Positions 1 to 8,957 of a stretch of 64,000 bases of DNA are shown piece after piece. The position numbers and the translations under genes are program-made. The number at the start of each line of letters is the position of its first letter. Position 1 is the stretch's first letter. This DNA comes from Bacteroidales bacterium (GTDB taxonomy: Bacteria; Bacteroidota; Bacteroidia; Bacteroidales; P3): NCBI GenBank assembly GCA_017479385.1, contig JAFVCE010000003.1:124001-188000 (forward strand). The letters are read 5' to 3'. Below the pieces are notes generated by a model. The model saw only the letters and a program-made list of their open reading frames with translations, was not told the DNA's origin and did no database searches.

Positions 1-488
1 CAGTAGGAGCAGGCTCGGTTGCAGCCTTCGGCAATTTTGAGGTAGGCGTAGTGCTTCGGTGTCGAGAGCGACCGTGCCGTGGGGGCTGCGGCGATGCTGT
101 CGGCAGCGGCAGGTTGCGAGGTTGTGGCATTGGCTGCTGCAGCTATGTCGGCCGCCATTTTCTCCCACTCGTGAGCGCCATACCAGGCGTCGACTTCGGG
201 CATTTCGGCTGTGAGCTCGTCGCGGTATCGTTCCACCAAGCAGCCGCACACCACCAGTTGGCGGGCTTTGTGGCCACGAGTTTTGACGGCCACCTGTTGC
301 AGTATGGTGTTAATGCTCTCCTCCTTGGCGTCGCCAATAAAGCCGCAGGTGTTGACCACGGTTATGTCGCAGTCGTTGCGTTGGCGGTCGAAGTGCACGG
401 TGTGGCCTGCCGCCTCGAGGGCGCCAGCCAGATTCTCACTATCGACGGTGTTTTTCGAACACCCCAAGGTTATGATGTTGACTTTCAT
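1..488 (-). CDS. rimO: Ribosomal protein S12 methylthiotransferase RimO, N-terminal part (runs off the window)
   Basis: Radical SAM enzyme that methylthiolates an aspartate of ribosomal protein S12. The visible 162 residues hold the UPF0004 domain with its three iron-sulfur cysteines (about C10, C48, C81; start MKVNIITLGCSKN) and the beginning of the radical SAM motif, EGCNRACSY, where the contig edge cuts the gene. The start at 488 follows the upstream gene by 36 bp. In many Bacteroidales rimO lies directly behind ftsY; here two foreign-looking genes separate them. The rest of the radical SAM domain and the TRAM domain must lie outside the window. Family assignment is firm. Confidence 0.95.
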   Translation of the reverse strand, partial: MKVNIITLGCSKNTVDSENLAGALEAAGHTVHFDRQRNDCDITVVNTCGFIGDAKEESINTILQQVAVKTRGHKARQLVVCGCLVERYRDELTAEMPEVDAWYGAHEWEKMAADIAAAANATTSQPAAADSIAAAPTARSLSTPKHYAYLKIAEGCNRACSY

Positions 489-524
489 TGTTCAGTAGAG
501 TATTATTGGTCGTGGTAGTTTCTT

Positions 525-1865
525 TTATGCCATAAGGCCTCCACCGCCTTCGCCTTTTGTTGCGTATGCGGTTGCCCATCCTGTTTGCCCCAGAATGCTG
601 ATTGACTTTGGCGGCTGCAAATGGCGAGTATCGTTGCAGATGTTGCGGAACGGACAGTTGCTTATTTTCTTGTCGTGAGGGAGCGAAGCTACATAGGGCG
701 TCTCGCGTAGGGCTATGTAGCCTTCATCAGACGAGCATGGCAACATTCGTGCTATGGGGGCAGCGCTTACCCGTTTGATACCTTTTTTCAAGCACGTTTG
801 GCAGGTATGGTTCCTTATGGAGTGCCACATGAATGTATGTTCGTGAGTCTCGCATTCAAATTGGTACAGTATCTCTTTGCAAAACTGTTTACCAATGACG
901 TTGTAGACAAAATAGTCTATCAAGCAAGGGCTTTCTATGCATTCGAGAGGGTATTTTTCTTTCCAAATTTCCCACACTCTGCGCCAAGCCGCAGCATTCA
1001 TGGCCTCTATGTAGATATATTGGTGGCAAAAAATATCGAGGAAGCTGGATACCAGCGGTATAGCCGTCTTGATTATGCCTGCCCTTAATGCAACCTTAAT
1101 AGTGTTGACGTCGCTTGCAACGTCAATCTTATCGAAGCCTTCGACATTGTCCCAAACGCCTAAAACGACCATGTCGCGAAGAAACATATCTGTTTTTTTA
1201 TAACCAAACCCAGAGCCTTGACAGGCTATTATTGCTTCTCTTAGTTTGAAAATGTCTCTGTTGTAGAGGTCGATTAATTGGTAGGGCGAACATTTTTTTT
1301 CGAGCAAAAAGGCAGCTATGGTTTTTGCGTAGGATATCCTCTTATCGTTCTGCGATTTGGTAGAAATGCCAATCCTGTTTATGAATGTTGTAGGATCTCC
1401 GTAGATTAGTTCTTCGTCGAAGGTGGCATTGTCTTCTTTGAAGATTTTTGCCAACATAGAGAAGTCTAATGAGCCTCGGAAATCTTGGTTTGCGGTCAGG
1501 CATCGCACTCTGCAAATATCCTCCTTATTTAAACCACAGGTGTTGTAGAGTTCCCGAAAGGCTTCGCCATCGGTGTTTACAAATACTGTGTGTAAGGATT
1601 CGGCCACTTTTTCGCATTTTTGGTTGTCTATTTCGCAGTCGAGGATTTCTTTGTGGTGCTTCTCCCAAAAAACGTGAAAGTCAGAGAAATAGGCTCTGTA
1701 TTCGCCCAACGACTCTGTTGTTCCGATGTTGGGGTAGGTGGTGTATAGAAATTCGTTTATTTTGCTCACAACATTTCTGGCTGCGGTAAGCGTCAAACCT
1801 CCCTCTTGATTCAGAGAGCTTTTTATCTCGTAACAGAATTGTTCCAGTCTTTCCATTGCTGACAT
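525..1865 (-). CDS. Unrecognised protein paired with a Dam methylase; possible helix-hairpin-helix DNA-acting enzyme
   Basis: I do not recognise this 446-residue protein. It starts 17 bp after the adenine methylase gene and is visibly AT-richer than the surrounding genes, like its partner. Residues about 175-280 have the look of the helix-hairpin-helix DNA glycosylase fold: a hairpin-like GSGFGYKKTDMFLRDM, then a segment KIDVASDVNTIKVALRAGII resembling the P-D-x-H-x-x-R region of those enzymes. The C-terminal third is rich in cysteine (HTCQTC near residue 350, then LPC and CPFRNIC), which could bind zinc or an iron-sulfur cluster. Because of its place beside a methylase I infer a role in DNA restriction or repair, but no nuclease motif such as PD-(D/E)xK or HNH is obvious. 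It also contains the only GATC I found in the window. Confidence 0.8.
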   Translation of the reverse strand: MSAMERLEQFCYEIKSSLNQEGGLTLTAARNVVSKINEFLYTTYPNIGTTESLGEYRAYFSDFHVFWEKHHKEILDCEIDNQKCEKVAESLHTVFVNTDGEAFRELYNTCGLNKEDICRVRCLTANQDFRGSLDFSMLAKIFKEDNATFDEELIYGDPTTFINRIGISTKSQNDKRISYAKTIAAFLLEKKCSPYQLIDLYNRDIFKLREAIIACQGSGFGYKKTDMFLRDMVVLGVWDNVEGFDKIDVASDVNTIKVALRAGIIKTAIPLVSSFLDIFCHQYIYIEAMNAAAWRRVWEIWKEKYPLECIESPCLIDYFVYNVIGKQFCKEILYQFECETHEHTFMWHSIRNHTCQTCLKKGIKRVSAAPIARMLPCSSDEGYIALRETPYVASLPHDKKISNCPFRNICNDTRHLQPPKSISILGQTGWATAYATKGEGGGGLMA

Positions 1866-1882
1866 AAAATAGCTTGAGGTGT

Positions 1883-2788
1883 TTATATTATGTTGTTGGC
1901 GCTAATGCGGTTGTGAATCAGTAGTTCGGTCAGTTTGCCTCTGCGCAGGGGGTTAGAGTTGACGCTGCGCGAGGCGAAGACCCGTTCGATGATGTATTCC
2001 AAATAAAGGTCTTCGAAAAAGCGGTCTTTGGTAGGGGTGTTGAAGCAGTCTGAATTGCTCAGCATAAATGCAAAACCGGCATTCTCGATTTTGTCACAGA
2101 ATTTCTTCAATCTTTTTTGAGCAGCGTCGTTAAATGCGTATTTTGTGTAGTCGTTGAACGATGAAGTGCTATTTAAGGGTCTGTAAGGAGGGTCCAAATA
2201 GAATAGTGTTTTGCCTTGAGCCTTGCAGAAAGTTTGCTGGTAGTCTCCAGTCATTATTTCGACATTTTGAAGCAGTCGGCTGTCGGCGTAGATGGTTTCA
2301 GGGTCGCAAATAGTAGGTGTGTCGTATCTGCCAAAGGGGACATTGAAGAAGCCCGATTTGTTCACTCTGTATAGCCCGTTGAAGCAGGTCCGGTTAAGGA
2401 AGAAAAATAGAGTCGTGTTTCGTATCGGAGTCAGTGCTTTGGTGTTGAATTCGTTGCGAGTAGTTAGGTAGAACTGTTTGCGCGAGTCTTCAGTTTTTAG
2501 GGCGTAGTATTCTTGTTGTATTTCGGTGAGAGATTGTATTAGTTCTTTCGGGGTATCTCTCACAGTTTTGTAGCATGTTGTCAGGTCCTCATTGATGTCG
2601 TTAATGATGGCATTTTTGATGTTAGAATGAGTCTGAAGCATATAGAACAACATTGCTCCACCTCCAATAAAAGGCTCGATATATGTGACATTTTCCCAAG
2701 TATCAAAATCGGCTGGCAGCATTGCTCCCAGCTGTCCGATGAGTTGGCTTTTGCCACCCACCCATTTGATAAATGGTTTAGCTTTCAT
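1883..2788 (-). CDS. dam: DNA adenine (N6) methyltransferase, Dam/DpnM family
   Basis: Class alpha adenine methyltransferase of 301 residues. Visible motifs are the AdoMet-binding KWVGGKSQL at residues 8-16, YIEPFIGGGAML at 37-48, the acidic NDIN near 63 and the catalytic DPPY at 199-202. The catalytic motif is followed by RPLNSTSSFNDY, the pattern typical of DpnM-like GATC methylases. From this family I infer GATC as the target, though target specificity cannot be read from the sequence. The gene is AT-rich relative to its neighbours, lies 50 bp after ftsY and 17 bp before an unknown gene, and has no recognisable Bacteroidetes promoter of its own. The most likely reading is the modification half of an acquired restriction-modification or related system; a solitary regulatory Dam is the alternative. 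Confidence 0.93.
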   Translation of the reverse strand: MKAKPFIKWVGGKSQLIGQLGAMLPADFDTWENVTYIEPFIGGGAMLFYMLQTHSNIKNAIINDINEDLTTCYKTVRDTPKELIQSLTEIQQEYYALKTEDSRKQFYLTTRNEFNTKALTPIRNTTLFFFLNRTCFNGLYRVNKSGFFNVPFGRYDTPTICDPETIYADSRLLQNVEIMTGDYQQTFCKAQGKTLFYLDPPYRPLNSTSSFNDYTKYAFNDAAQKRLKKFCDKIENAGFAFMLSNSDCFNTPTKDRFFEDLYLEYIIERVFASRSVNSNPLRRGKLTELLIHNRISANNII

Positions 2789-2838
2789 TGTTGGTTGTCT
2801 TATTCTAATATACTTATTGCAGAGCGGTGTTGTTTTAT

Positions 2839-3795
2839 TTATTCAAAGAGGGAACGGACGAAGTCGTCGGGGTTGAAGAGTTGCAGGTCGGTCATTTTTT
2901 CGCCGAGGCCGATGTAGCGGACTGGGATTTTGAATTGGTCGCTTATGCCGATAATGACGCCACCTTTGGCGGTGCCGTCGAGTTTGGTGAGGGCCAGGGC
3001 GTTGACGTCGGTGGCTTCGGTAAATTGGCGTGCTTGCTCTATGGCGTTTTGGCCCGTCGAAGCGTCGAGCACGAGCAGGCATTCTTGTGGCGCATCGGGT
3101 ACGAGCTTTTGCATCACTTTGCGTATTTTGGTAAGCTCGTTCATTAGGCCAACCTTGTTGTGTAGGCGGCCAGCGGTGTCGATGATGACGACATCAATGT
3201 CTTTGGCTAACGCCGATTGCAGTGTGTCGTAGGCCACGCTGGCAGGGTCGGCTCCCATACCTTGTTGCACGATGGGCACTCCCACGCGGTCGGCCCAGAG
3301 GGTGAGCTGCTCTACGGCGGCGGCACGGAATGTGTCGGCGGCTCCGAGCATGACTTTTTTGCCGGCTTGTTTGTACTGGTAGGCTAACTTGGCGATGGTG
3401 GTGGTTTTGCCAACGCCGTTGACTCCGACTACGAGTATTACGTATGGTTTTGTCGGCATGGGCGAGTCGAAGTCGGCTGGCAGGTTGTCGTTGTATTGGC
3501 TCAGCAGGTGCGATATTTCGGCACGGAGTATTGAGTTGAGTTCGCTGGTGCTGATGTATTTGTCGCGTTTTATGCGGGCTTGGAGCAGGTTGATTATTTT
3601 GAGCGTAGTTTCGACGCCCACGTCTGAGGTGATGAGGGTTTCTTCGAGGTTGTCGAGCACTGTGTCGTCGACGGTGGAGCGGCCGAGTATGGTCTTGGAG
3701 AGTTTGGCAAAGAAGCTCTCTTTGGTTTTGGCCATGCCGCGGTCGAGTGTCTCGCGCTGCTCTTGGGTTTTAGGTTTTCGGCTGAAGAGTCCCAT
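2839..3795 (-). CDS. ftsY: Signal recognition particle receptor FtsY
   Basis: SRP-type GTPase that docks ribosome-SRP complexes at the inner membrane for co-translational insertion. The 318-residue protein has the N domain (about 25-105) and the NG GTPase domain: P-loop GVNGVGKT at 124-131, DTFRAAA, DTAGR near 206 and TKLDGTAKGG near 270. The acidic A domain found in E. coli is absent, as is usual in this phylum. It is the last gene of the long minus-strand run beginning with the M28 peptidase, 6 bp behind the thioredoxin-like gene. Downstream lies the Dam block rather than the expected rimO. Confidence 0.97.
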   Translation of the reverse strand: MGLFSRKPKTQEQRETLDRGMAKTKESFFAKLSKTILGRSTVDDTVLDNLEETLITSDVGVETTLKIINLLQARIKRDKYISTSELNSILRAEISHLLSQYNDNLPADFDSPMPTKPYVILVVGVNGVGKTTTIAKLAYQYKQAGKKVMLGAADTFRAAAVEQLTLWADRVGVPIVQQGMGADPASVAYDTLQSALAKDIDVVIIDTAGRLHNKVGLMNELTKIRKVMQKLVPDAPQECLLVLDASTGQNAIEQARQFTEATDVNALALTKLDGTAKGGVIIGISDQFKIPVRYIGLGEKMTDLQLFNPDDFVRSLFE

Positions 3796-3801
3796 AGCGT
3801 T

Positions 3802-4350
3802 TTATTTTAATAGTTTTTCCATTTCGGGTCTGATTTCGGAATCGAAGATTTGCTGGTAGCGCTCGTAGGCATATTTTTTGTAGTCGCCCGAGGCGAAGTA
3901 CCACAGCAGTATGGTAAAGTCTTTGGCCGAGTAGTAGCCAGGCAGCACGTTGACGAGGTTGCGGTCGCTGTCGAATATGCCGTATGAGGGGAAGCCCATG
4001 CGTTGCCCCAGTATGGCGTAGGCAAACTCGTGGGGGCGCTGGCGGCCGTTGACGGGTTGGTTACCTTTGTATGAGGTGCCTTTCCAGCTGAAGGTGAGGC
4101 CGCTCTCGGCGTCGAACTTGACGGGATAGTAGTATCGTGTCATGATTTTCGCCACGGTGGGGTCGGTGAATGTTTCGCGGTCCATTTTCTTGCACCAGCC
4201 ACACCACGAGGTGTAGAAGTCGATGAAAACGAGGCGTTCGCCGAGGGTTGCGGTGTCGGCCGTGGCTATGTTGTTCCATTTGATTTGGGCGCTGGCGGCA
4301 GGGGCGGCCAGTGCGACGACGGTTAGGATTATGGCAATTGTGTGTTTCAT
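3802..4350 (-). CDS. Secreted thioredoxin-like protein
   Basis: A 182-residue exported protein with a signal peptide (MKHTIAIILTVVALAAPAASA) and a thioredoxin fold carrying a CGWC active site at residues 50-53 in the context FIDFYTSWCGWCKKM. The active site and the following DRETFTDPTVAKIM resemble the DUF255/thioredoxin_7 group of periplasmic reductases. I chose the methionine at 4350 because translation from the upstream ATG at 4398 would put a charged stretch before the signal peptide and overlap the preceding gene. It lies between the SpoIID-like gene and ftsY in the same operon. The substrate is unknown; a role in periplasmic disulfide handling is inferred. Confidence 0.88.
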   Translation of the reverse strand: MKHTIAIILTVVALAAPAASAQIKWNNIATADTATLGERLVFIDFYTSWCGWCKKMDRETFTDPTVAKIMTRYYYPVKFDAESGLTFSWKGTSYKGNQPVNGRQRPHEFAYAILGQRMGFPSYGIFDSDRNLVNVLPGYYSAKDFTILLWYFASGDYKKYAYERYQQIFDSEIRPEMEKLLK

Positions 4351-4387
4351 GATATTAATATAACGTGAAAAATGTTTTTTTATTGTG

Positions 4388-5716
4388 TTACCAATCATAT
4401 TCCCATGTGCGCTCGTTGTCTTCGGAGTTTTCTTCGTAGACTTCTTCGCGTTCCTCGCGGTCGCGCAGGCGGAAGAGGCGTCCGAGCCAATCGTCTTTTT
4501 TAGACTTCACTTGGGTCTGTTTTTGTTTGTCTTCTTCGATTATTTGAGCAATCTGGCGCACGTAGTTTTCTACGTAGTGGTGTTCTACGTTAGCATCGCG
4601 ATGTATCTGAGCGCCAGTGTAGTAGTGCTGGATTATGGTTTCGTAGTCGTAGCCGAGGCCTACCATGCGGATAGTCCCTTCTTGGCTCAGCCCAACGCCG
4701 TGGCCATAGCCGTGGCCGTTGAGGATGACAGAGTTTGTTTTCTCGTCGAGGGTGACGGTGAAGAAGGTCGACTTTAATTGCCAGTCGGAGCGCACTTTGG
4801 TCAGTGCTACGCCAGCAATGCGCGCTTTACGTTGCGGTTGGGCAAAGGTCAGCAGTTCGTTGCGTATGGCAGGGTCGGAGGTGTTGAGTTTGTGGTTCTT
4901 GGCAAAGTAGTTGAGCCAACGCTCGGTACTTATTGTCTTGGTCCAATCGCTTTGTCGCATACGGTATGAGAATGTGTCTTCGACCGAGCGTAGGTAGGGT
5001 AGGGCCGCTTTCCACACGTCTTCGGAGTTGGCGGTTTGCCCACCAGAGTTCGAGTGGAATGGGGTATCGATGAGGTTGCCGTCGGTGTCGACAATGGTCT
5101 CGCCGCTGCTTTGGATTGTGCCAAGCATGATGTCGGGACGCACACAGCGGTTGTTGTAGGCCTGGCAGTGTACGTAGTCGCAAAAATTGTAGCCTTCTGC
5201 TTTGTGTTTCTGCATATTGCGCAGAGCCCATGTGCGCGAAATAACTGCCTGTATGCGGAAGATGTCGGACTGGTTGCCGTATATCTCGCTTTGCACAACG
5301 CCGGCAATGTAGGTTTCGAACTCTACTTCGTTGATAATAAGTAGGTTGCCGCTTTTGGGAGCTGTTACCTCGATGTTGCCTTCGTAGGTGCGGCTTTTTT
5401 GGTTTCTTGGGTCGAGGCATACAATACAGGCGGTGTCGGTGGCCTCGAGGCGTATGGATGAGAAGGAACCGTAGTCGTCGCCGCCAACAACGATGCGCAC
5501 TTTCTGGTTGTCGGGCCGTAGTTCGACCGAGCGCCCCTCGCTCACTTCCGATTCGAGCAGTGTAGAGTTGTCGCCATAGAGGTTGTAGCTGCCGAGGTCG
5601 AACGAGAGGGTGATGGCATCGATTTTGGCGTTCGAGAAGAGGCGCACCCTGACGTGCTCGGCTTGGGCCTGGAGAGTGAAGATGGAGAGTAGTAGTATGG
5701 CGAAGAGGCGTTTCAT
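4388..5716 (-). CDS. SpoIID/LytB domain protein, probable peptidoglycan lytic enzyme
   Basis: A 442-residue exported protein with a signal peptide ending near AQA at 19 and a SpoIID domain over about residues 120-390. Visible family marks are the INEVEFETYIAGVVQSE segment, which carries the likely catalytic glutamate, and the GHGYGHGVGLSQEGT segment near 335-350. SpoIID enzymes cleave glycan strands that lack stem peptides. The last 50 residues are highly charged and probably disordered. The start overlaps the lpxB stop by 4 bp (ATGA), showing translational coupling within the envelope operon. Confidence 0.9.
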   Translation of the reverse strand: MKRLFAILLLSIFTLQAQAEHVRVRLFSNAKIDAITLSFDLGSYNLYGDNSTLLESEVSEGRSVELRPDNQKVRIVVGGDDYGSFSSIRLEATDTACIVCLDPRNQKSRTYEGNIEVTAPKSGNLLIINEVEFETYIAGVVQSEIYGNQSDIFRIQAVISRTWALRNMQKHKAEGYNFCDYVHCQAYNNRCVRPDIMLGTIQSSGETIVDTDGNLIDTPFHSNSGGQTANSEDVWKAALPYLRSVEDTFSYRMRQSDWTKTISTERWLNYFAKNHKLNTSDPAIRNELLTFAQPQRKARIAGVALTKVRSDWQLKSTFFTVTLDEKTNSVILNGHGYGHGVGLSQEGTIRMVGLGYDYETIIQHYYTGAQIHRDANVEHHYVENYVRQIAQIIEEDKQKQTQVKSKKDDWLGRLFRLRDREEREEVYEENSEDNERTWEYDW

Positions 5717-6831
5717 TGGTGGTGGCGATTGATGGTTTCTGTTATGGCTTTGGCTGTGCGAAGCGAGGCTCCGGCATTGCCAAGCAGTTGACGAACACGA
5801 GCATAGCCCGCGAGCATTGTTTGACGTACCTCGCTGTTGTTCAGTTTGTTGAATTCAAGTTCGAGGCGATTGTCGTTGAAGTCTTCTTGGATGAGTTCGA
5901 CCACAACGTCGGAGTCGGCAATTAGGTTGACGAGCGAAATGTATCGTATGCGGCGGCTGACGACGGCTTTGGCTATGGCTATCGATATTGGGTTGGCGCT
6001 GTAGCACACCACTTGGGGCACGTCGAAGAGGGCCGTCTCGAGCGTTGCGGTGCCGGAGCAGACTACTGCCGTAGTGGCTTGAGACAGAAGTTGATAGGTT
6101 TGGTCGAATAGTAACTCGATATTGTCGGGGAGATACTGCCGGTAGAATTCTGCCCCAATGAGGCTCATGCCTGCTACCACGAAGCGGTATTCGGGGTGAT
6201 GCTTGGCTAAACGGACCATCTTGGGGAGGGTCTTTTTCAGCTCTTGGCGGCGGCTGCCAGGCAGCAAAGCTACGATTGGGCGTGGGTCGGTGGATGGTGT
6301 AGCATGGGTTTGAGCCTTGAAGCTGTCGACGGCGTCGAGTAGTGGGTGCCCAACATAGACGGCTTGCGGAAAGTTGTTCTCGGCATAGAACTGCTGTTCG
6401 AAAGGAAGAATGTAGCACAATAGGTCGAGGTCGCGCCGCATTTGCTTGATGCGCCATTTTTTCCACGCCCAGAGTTGGGGCGAGATGTAGTGGATGTTGC
6501 AATAGCCGCGCGAGTGAGCCCAGCGGGCAATGCGCATATTAAAGCTTGGGTAGTCGATATAGATTATAGCGTCGGGGGCAAATTGCTCGATGTCGCGTTT
6601 GCAGAACGAGATGTTGCTAAGCACAGTTGAGAGGTGACCCACAACCTCGACAAAGCCCATTATGGCCAGGTCGTGGATGTGGCGCACGGGCGCTTGGCCA
6701 GCGGCTTGAGCCATGTTGTCACCCCCCCAACATCGTATTGAGGTCGAATGGTCGCTGTGTTTCAGCGCTTTAATTAGGTTGGCTCCGTGGAGGTCGCCCG
6801 AGGCTTCGCCGGCTATGATGTAGTATTTCAT
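5713..6831 (-). CDS. lpxB: Lipid-A-disaccharide synthase
   Basis: GT19 glycosyltransferase that joins UDP-2,3-diacylglucosamine and lipid X to make the lipid A disaccharide at the inner membrane. The 372-residue protein starts with MKYYIIAGEASGDLHGANLI, the hallmark of the family, and carries LLPGSRRQELKKTLP (nucleotide-binding half) and SGTATLETALF. Length matches the family. It overlaps the upstream small membrane-protein gene and the downstream SpoIID gene by 4 bp each. Confidence 0.97.
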   Translation of the reverse strand: MKYYIIAGEASGDLHGANLIKALKHSDHSTSIRCWGGDNMAQAAGQAPVRHIHDLAIMGFVEVVGHLSTVLSNISFCKRDIEQFAPDAIIYIDYPSFNMRIARWAHSRGYCNIHYISPQLWAWKKWRIKQMRRDLDLLCYILPFEQQFYAENNFPQAVYVGHPLLDAVDSFKAQTHATPSTDPRPIVALLPGSRRQELKKTLPKMVRLAKHHPEYRFVVAGMSLIGAEFYRQYLPDNIELLFDQTYQLLSQATTAVVCSGTATLETALFDVPQVVCYSANPISIAIAKAVVSRRIRYISLVNLIADSDVVVELIQEDFNDNRLELEFNKLNNSEVRQTMLAGYARVRQLLGNAGASLRTAKAITETINRHHQ

Positions 6832-7124
6832 TGTAGTTCAAGCGTTTTGGTGGTGAGTAGGAGCGCCATGAATGCTACAAATGTTACGAAGAGTGTTACA
6901 ATTAGGGCTTGGGTTACGCGCAGTTGTTGTTGGCTTTTGGCGTAGTGGCGCAGCAGCAGCAGTGGTGCGATGAATATGGCTGCAAACCAGCGTTCGTGGC
7001 CTGCCATTGGTTGGCCGGCTATGGCCAGCCCGGCCCAAAGTAGCAGTGCGGAGAGGGCTTCGCTGCCGAGGCCGAGTATTGCGCCAACGAGGTGGCTGTT
7101 TTGCTTCAGCAGGTTGTTACTCAT
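6828..7124 (-). CDS. Small membrane protein between surE and lpxB
   Basis: A 98-residue hydrophobic protein with about three predicted membrane segments (around residues 15-35, 47-58 and 72-92). I chose the start MSNNLLKQN at 7124, which overlaps the surE stop by 8 bp; an ATG at 7145 would add seven residues and a longer overlap. No functional motif is visible. Its tight coupling to surE and lpxB suggests a small conserved envelope protein, but the function is unknown. Confidence 0.75.
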   Translation of the reverse strand: MSNNLLKQNSHLVGAILGLGSEALSALLLWAGLAIAGQPMAGHERWFAAIFIAPLLLLRHYAKSQQQLRVTQALIVTLFVTFVAFMALLLTTKTLELQ

Positions 7125-7878
7125 AGCGTTGTCGCAGTGGGGCAATGGCCGGGTAGTTGGTGAAATCGGGGTGAGTGGGGACTATGGAAACGTAGCCGTT
7201 GCGCAGAGCCCATTCGTCGGAGCCTTCTTGCAGTTCGTTGCACACGAATTTGCCTGTCAGCCACCAGTAGGGGCGGCCAATGGGGTCTATGCGTCGCTCG
7301 AAACTGTCGAGCCACTGGGTTCGGGCTTCGTGGCACACGCGTATGCCTTTTATCTGGTCTTTGGGCAGGTTGGGTATGTTGACGTTGAGCGATACGTTTT
7401 CGGGCAGTCCGTTGGCCAACACATCGGCCACGATGGTGCGCACAAAGGGCTCGCAGCCGCCAAAGTCGGCTTCGTGGCTATGGTTGAGCAGCGAGAAGCC
7501 AATGGCGTTGTAGCCACATATTGTGGCCTCGATAACGGCACCCATGGTGCCACTGTAGAGGACGTTGATTGAGCTGTTGCTGCCGTGGTTTATGCCCGAG
7601 AGTACGAGGTCTGGTTTGCGTGGGCAGAAGTACTCGAGCGCCAACTTTACACAATCGACCGGTGTTCCGTCGCAAGCATAGACGTTCAGCCCTTCGCTCT
7701 CTTTGACGGTGCGTACTCTGAGTGGGCGCGTTGGGGTTATGCTGTGGCTTTGGCCCGAGTTGTTGCTCTCTGGGGCCATGACCACGACGTCGCCAAATTC
7801 TTGTGCAATTTCGTCGAGGGTGCGTAGCCCTTTGGCGGCAAAACCGTCGTCGTTGGTTATGAGTATGAGTGGCCTCAT
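7117..7878 (-). CDS. surE: 5'/3'-nucleotidase SurE
   Basis: Metal-dependent phosphatase acting on nucleoside monophosphates and short polyphosphates. The 253-residue protein begins MRPLILITNDDGFAAKGL with the metal-binding aspartate pair at residues 9-10, followed by NNSGQSHSIT and the SGINHGSN loop that holds the other metal ligands. Length is normal for the family. It overlaps the DUF4340 gene by 4 bp. Confidence 0.96.
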   Translation of the reverse strand: MRPLILITNDDGFAAKGLRTLDEIAQEFGDVVVMAPESNNSGQSHSITPTRPLRVRTVKESEGLNVYACDGTPVDCVKLALEYFCPRKPDLVLSGINHGSNSSINVLYSGTMGAVIEATICGYNAIGFSLLNHSHEADFGGCEPFVRTIVADVLANGLPENVSLNVNIPNLPKDQIKGIRVCHEARTQWLDSFERRIDPIGRPYWWLTGKFVCNELQEGSDEWALRNGYVSIVPTHPDFTNYPAIAPLRQRYE

Positions 7879-8957
7879 TTGGCTATGGCGGTTTTGGTTT
7901 GACCTCGGAAGTAGCTGGCGGGCTGCAGAATGTTGTCGAAAGCGTAGTACTGAATGAGTACCGTGTCGCTATTGTCGATAATGGCGTAGAGTCGATTGAG
8001 GTCGAAGGTTTCGTACATCTCGGGGTCGGGCATGGCTTGCAGGTCGTCGGTATTGACGTATTTGATGTATGTCTTCATCTCGCGGCTGTTGCCATCGGTG
8101 TCGGTTATGCGGAGCACGGTTCGAGGGCCGCCCACAAACGAGCTATCGGTGTTGCTGTTGGGCACAATTTGGGCGTATTCGTCGAAGTTGAGGTTGGTGA
8201 AACCCGATAGCAGCTGGGCTACGCGGGCGGTATCGAACGGCACTACTTGGCCGTCGGCAGCGACAAAACTGAAGCCATCGCCGTTGCGTTTCACGGTGAA
8301 CGACTCGTCTGGGCTGGCCGGTATGTCGAGTTTCACTTCGGCAATGTGATTGATGTCGAGGTCTATAATTTTGTGGCTGCGCCACTGGGTTGGGTCTGCA
8401 AAGAAGCGGGGCGTTATGTATCCGCGGAAACCGGGGATGTGGATGATGTAGGGCACTTTGTCGCCTTCGCGGAACACGAACGAGCCCATCAGGTCTTGTG
8501 TCTCGTTGCCAACAAAGTAGGTGACTGCCAGTTTCTCGGCCGGGAAAAGGCGTAGGTGGTGTTTGAACCAGTCTATGGCGTAGCGCTTTTGGTAGACTTC
8601 GACTTTGACGCTCGACGACGAAATGCGGGCTATGATGTTGGGTACGGCATTGCGGTTAACCTGTTGGCGAATACGCATATCGTGCAGTGTTTCGAGCATG
8701 AGGTCGACCAGATGTTGGTTGGCTGGATATTGGCCGTCTACAATCCAAGTGGTGTCTGCCGAGCCGGCGGCCGGGCGTTCCAACATGACGTGCGTTCCCT
8801 CCTTGTCGGCCATAAAAACCCGAGTCACAGAGGCTATGTCGGCCACGTGATAGTCTTGCTTGAAAGTGGATTTGCGCGAGCCTCGTAGGGCCACGATGGT
8901 GGCCACAAGTCCCACAACCAAAACGGCTACAATGATTATTATGTTCTTCTTTTTCAT
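7875..8957 (-). CDS. DUF4340 domain protein, membrane-anchored
   Basis: A 360-residue protein with one N-terminal membrane anchor (residues 5-23) and an exported domain. Its position directly behind a gldF-gldG-type gene, with a 4-bp overlap, is the arrangement usual for DUF4340 proteins, which are thought to work with that ABC-type membrane complex. No catalytic motif is visible. Function is inferred only from context. Confidence 0.85.
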   Translation of the reverse strand: MKKKNIIIIVAVLVVGLVATIVALRGSRKSTFKQDYHVADIASVTRVFMADKEGTHVMLERPAAGSADTTWIVDGQYPANQHLVDLMLETLHDMRIRQQVNRNAVPNIIARISSSSVKVEVYQKRYAIDWFKHHLRLFPAEKLAVTYFVGNETQDLMGSFVFREGDKVPYIIHIPGFRGYITPRFFADPTQWRSHKIIDLDINHIAEVKLDIPASPDESFTVKRNGDGFSFVAADGQVVPFDTARVAQLLSGFTNLNFDEYAQIVPNSNTDSSFVGGPRTVLRITDTDGNSREMKTYIKYVNTDDLQAMPDPEMYETFDLNRLYAIIDNSDTVLIQYYAFDNILQPASYFRGQTKTAIAK

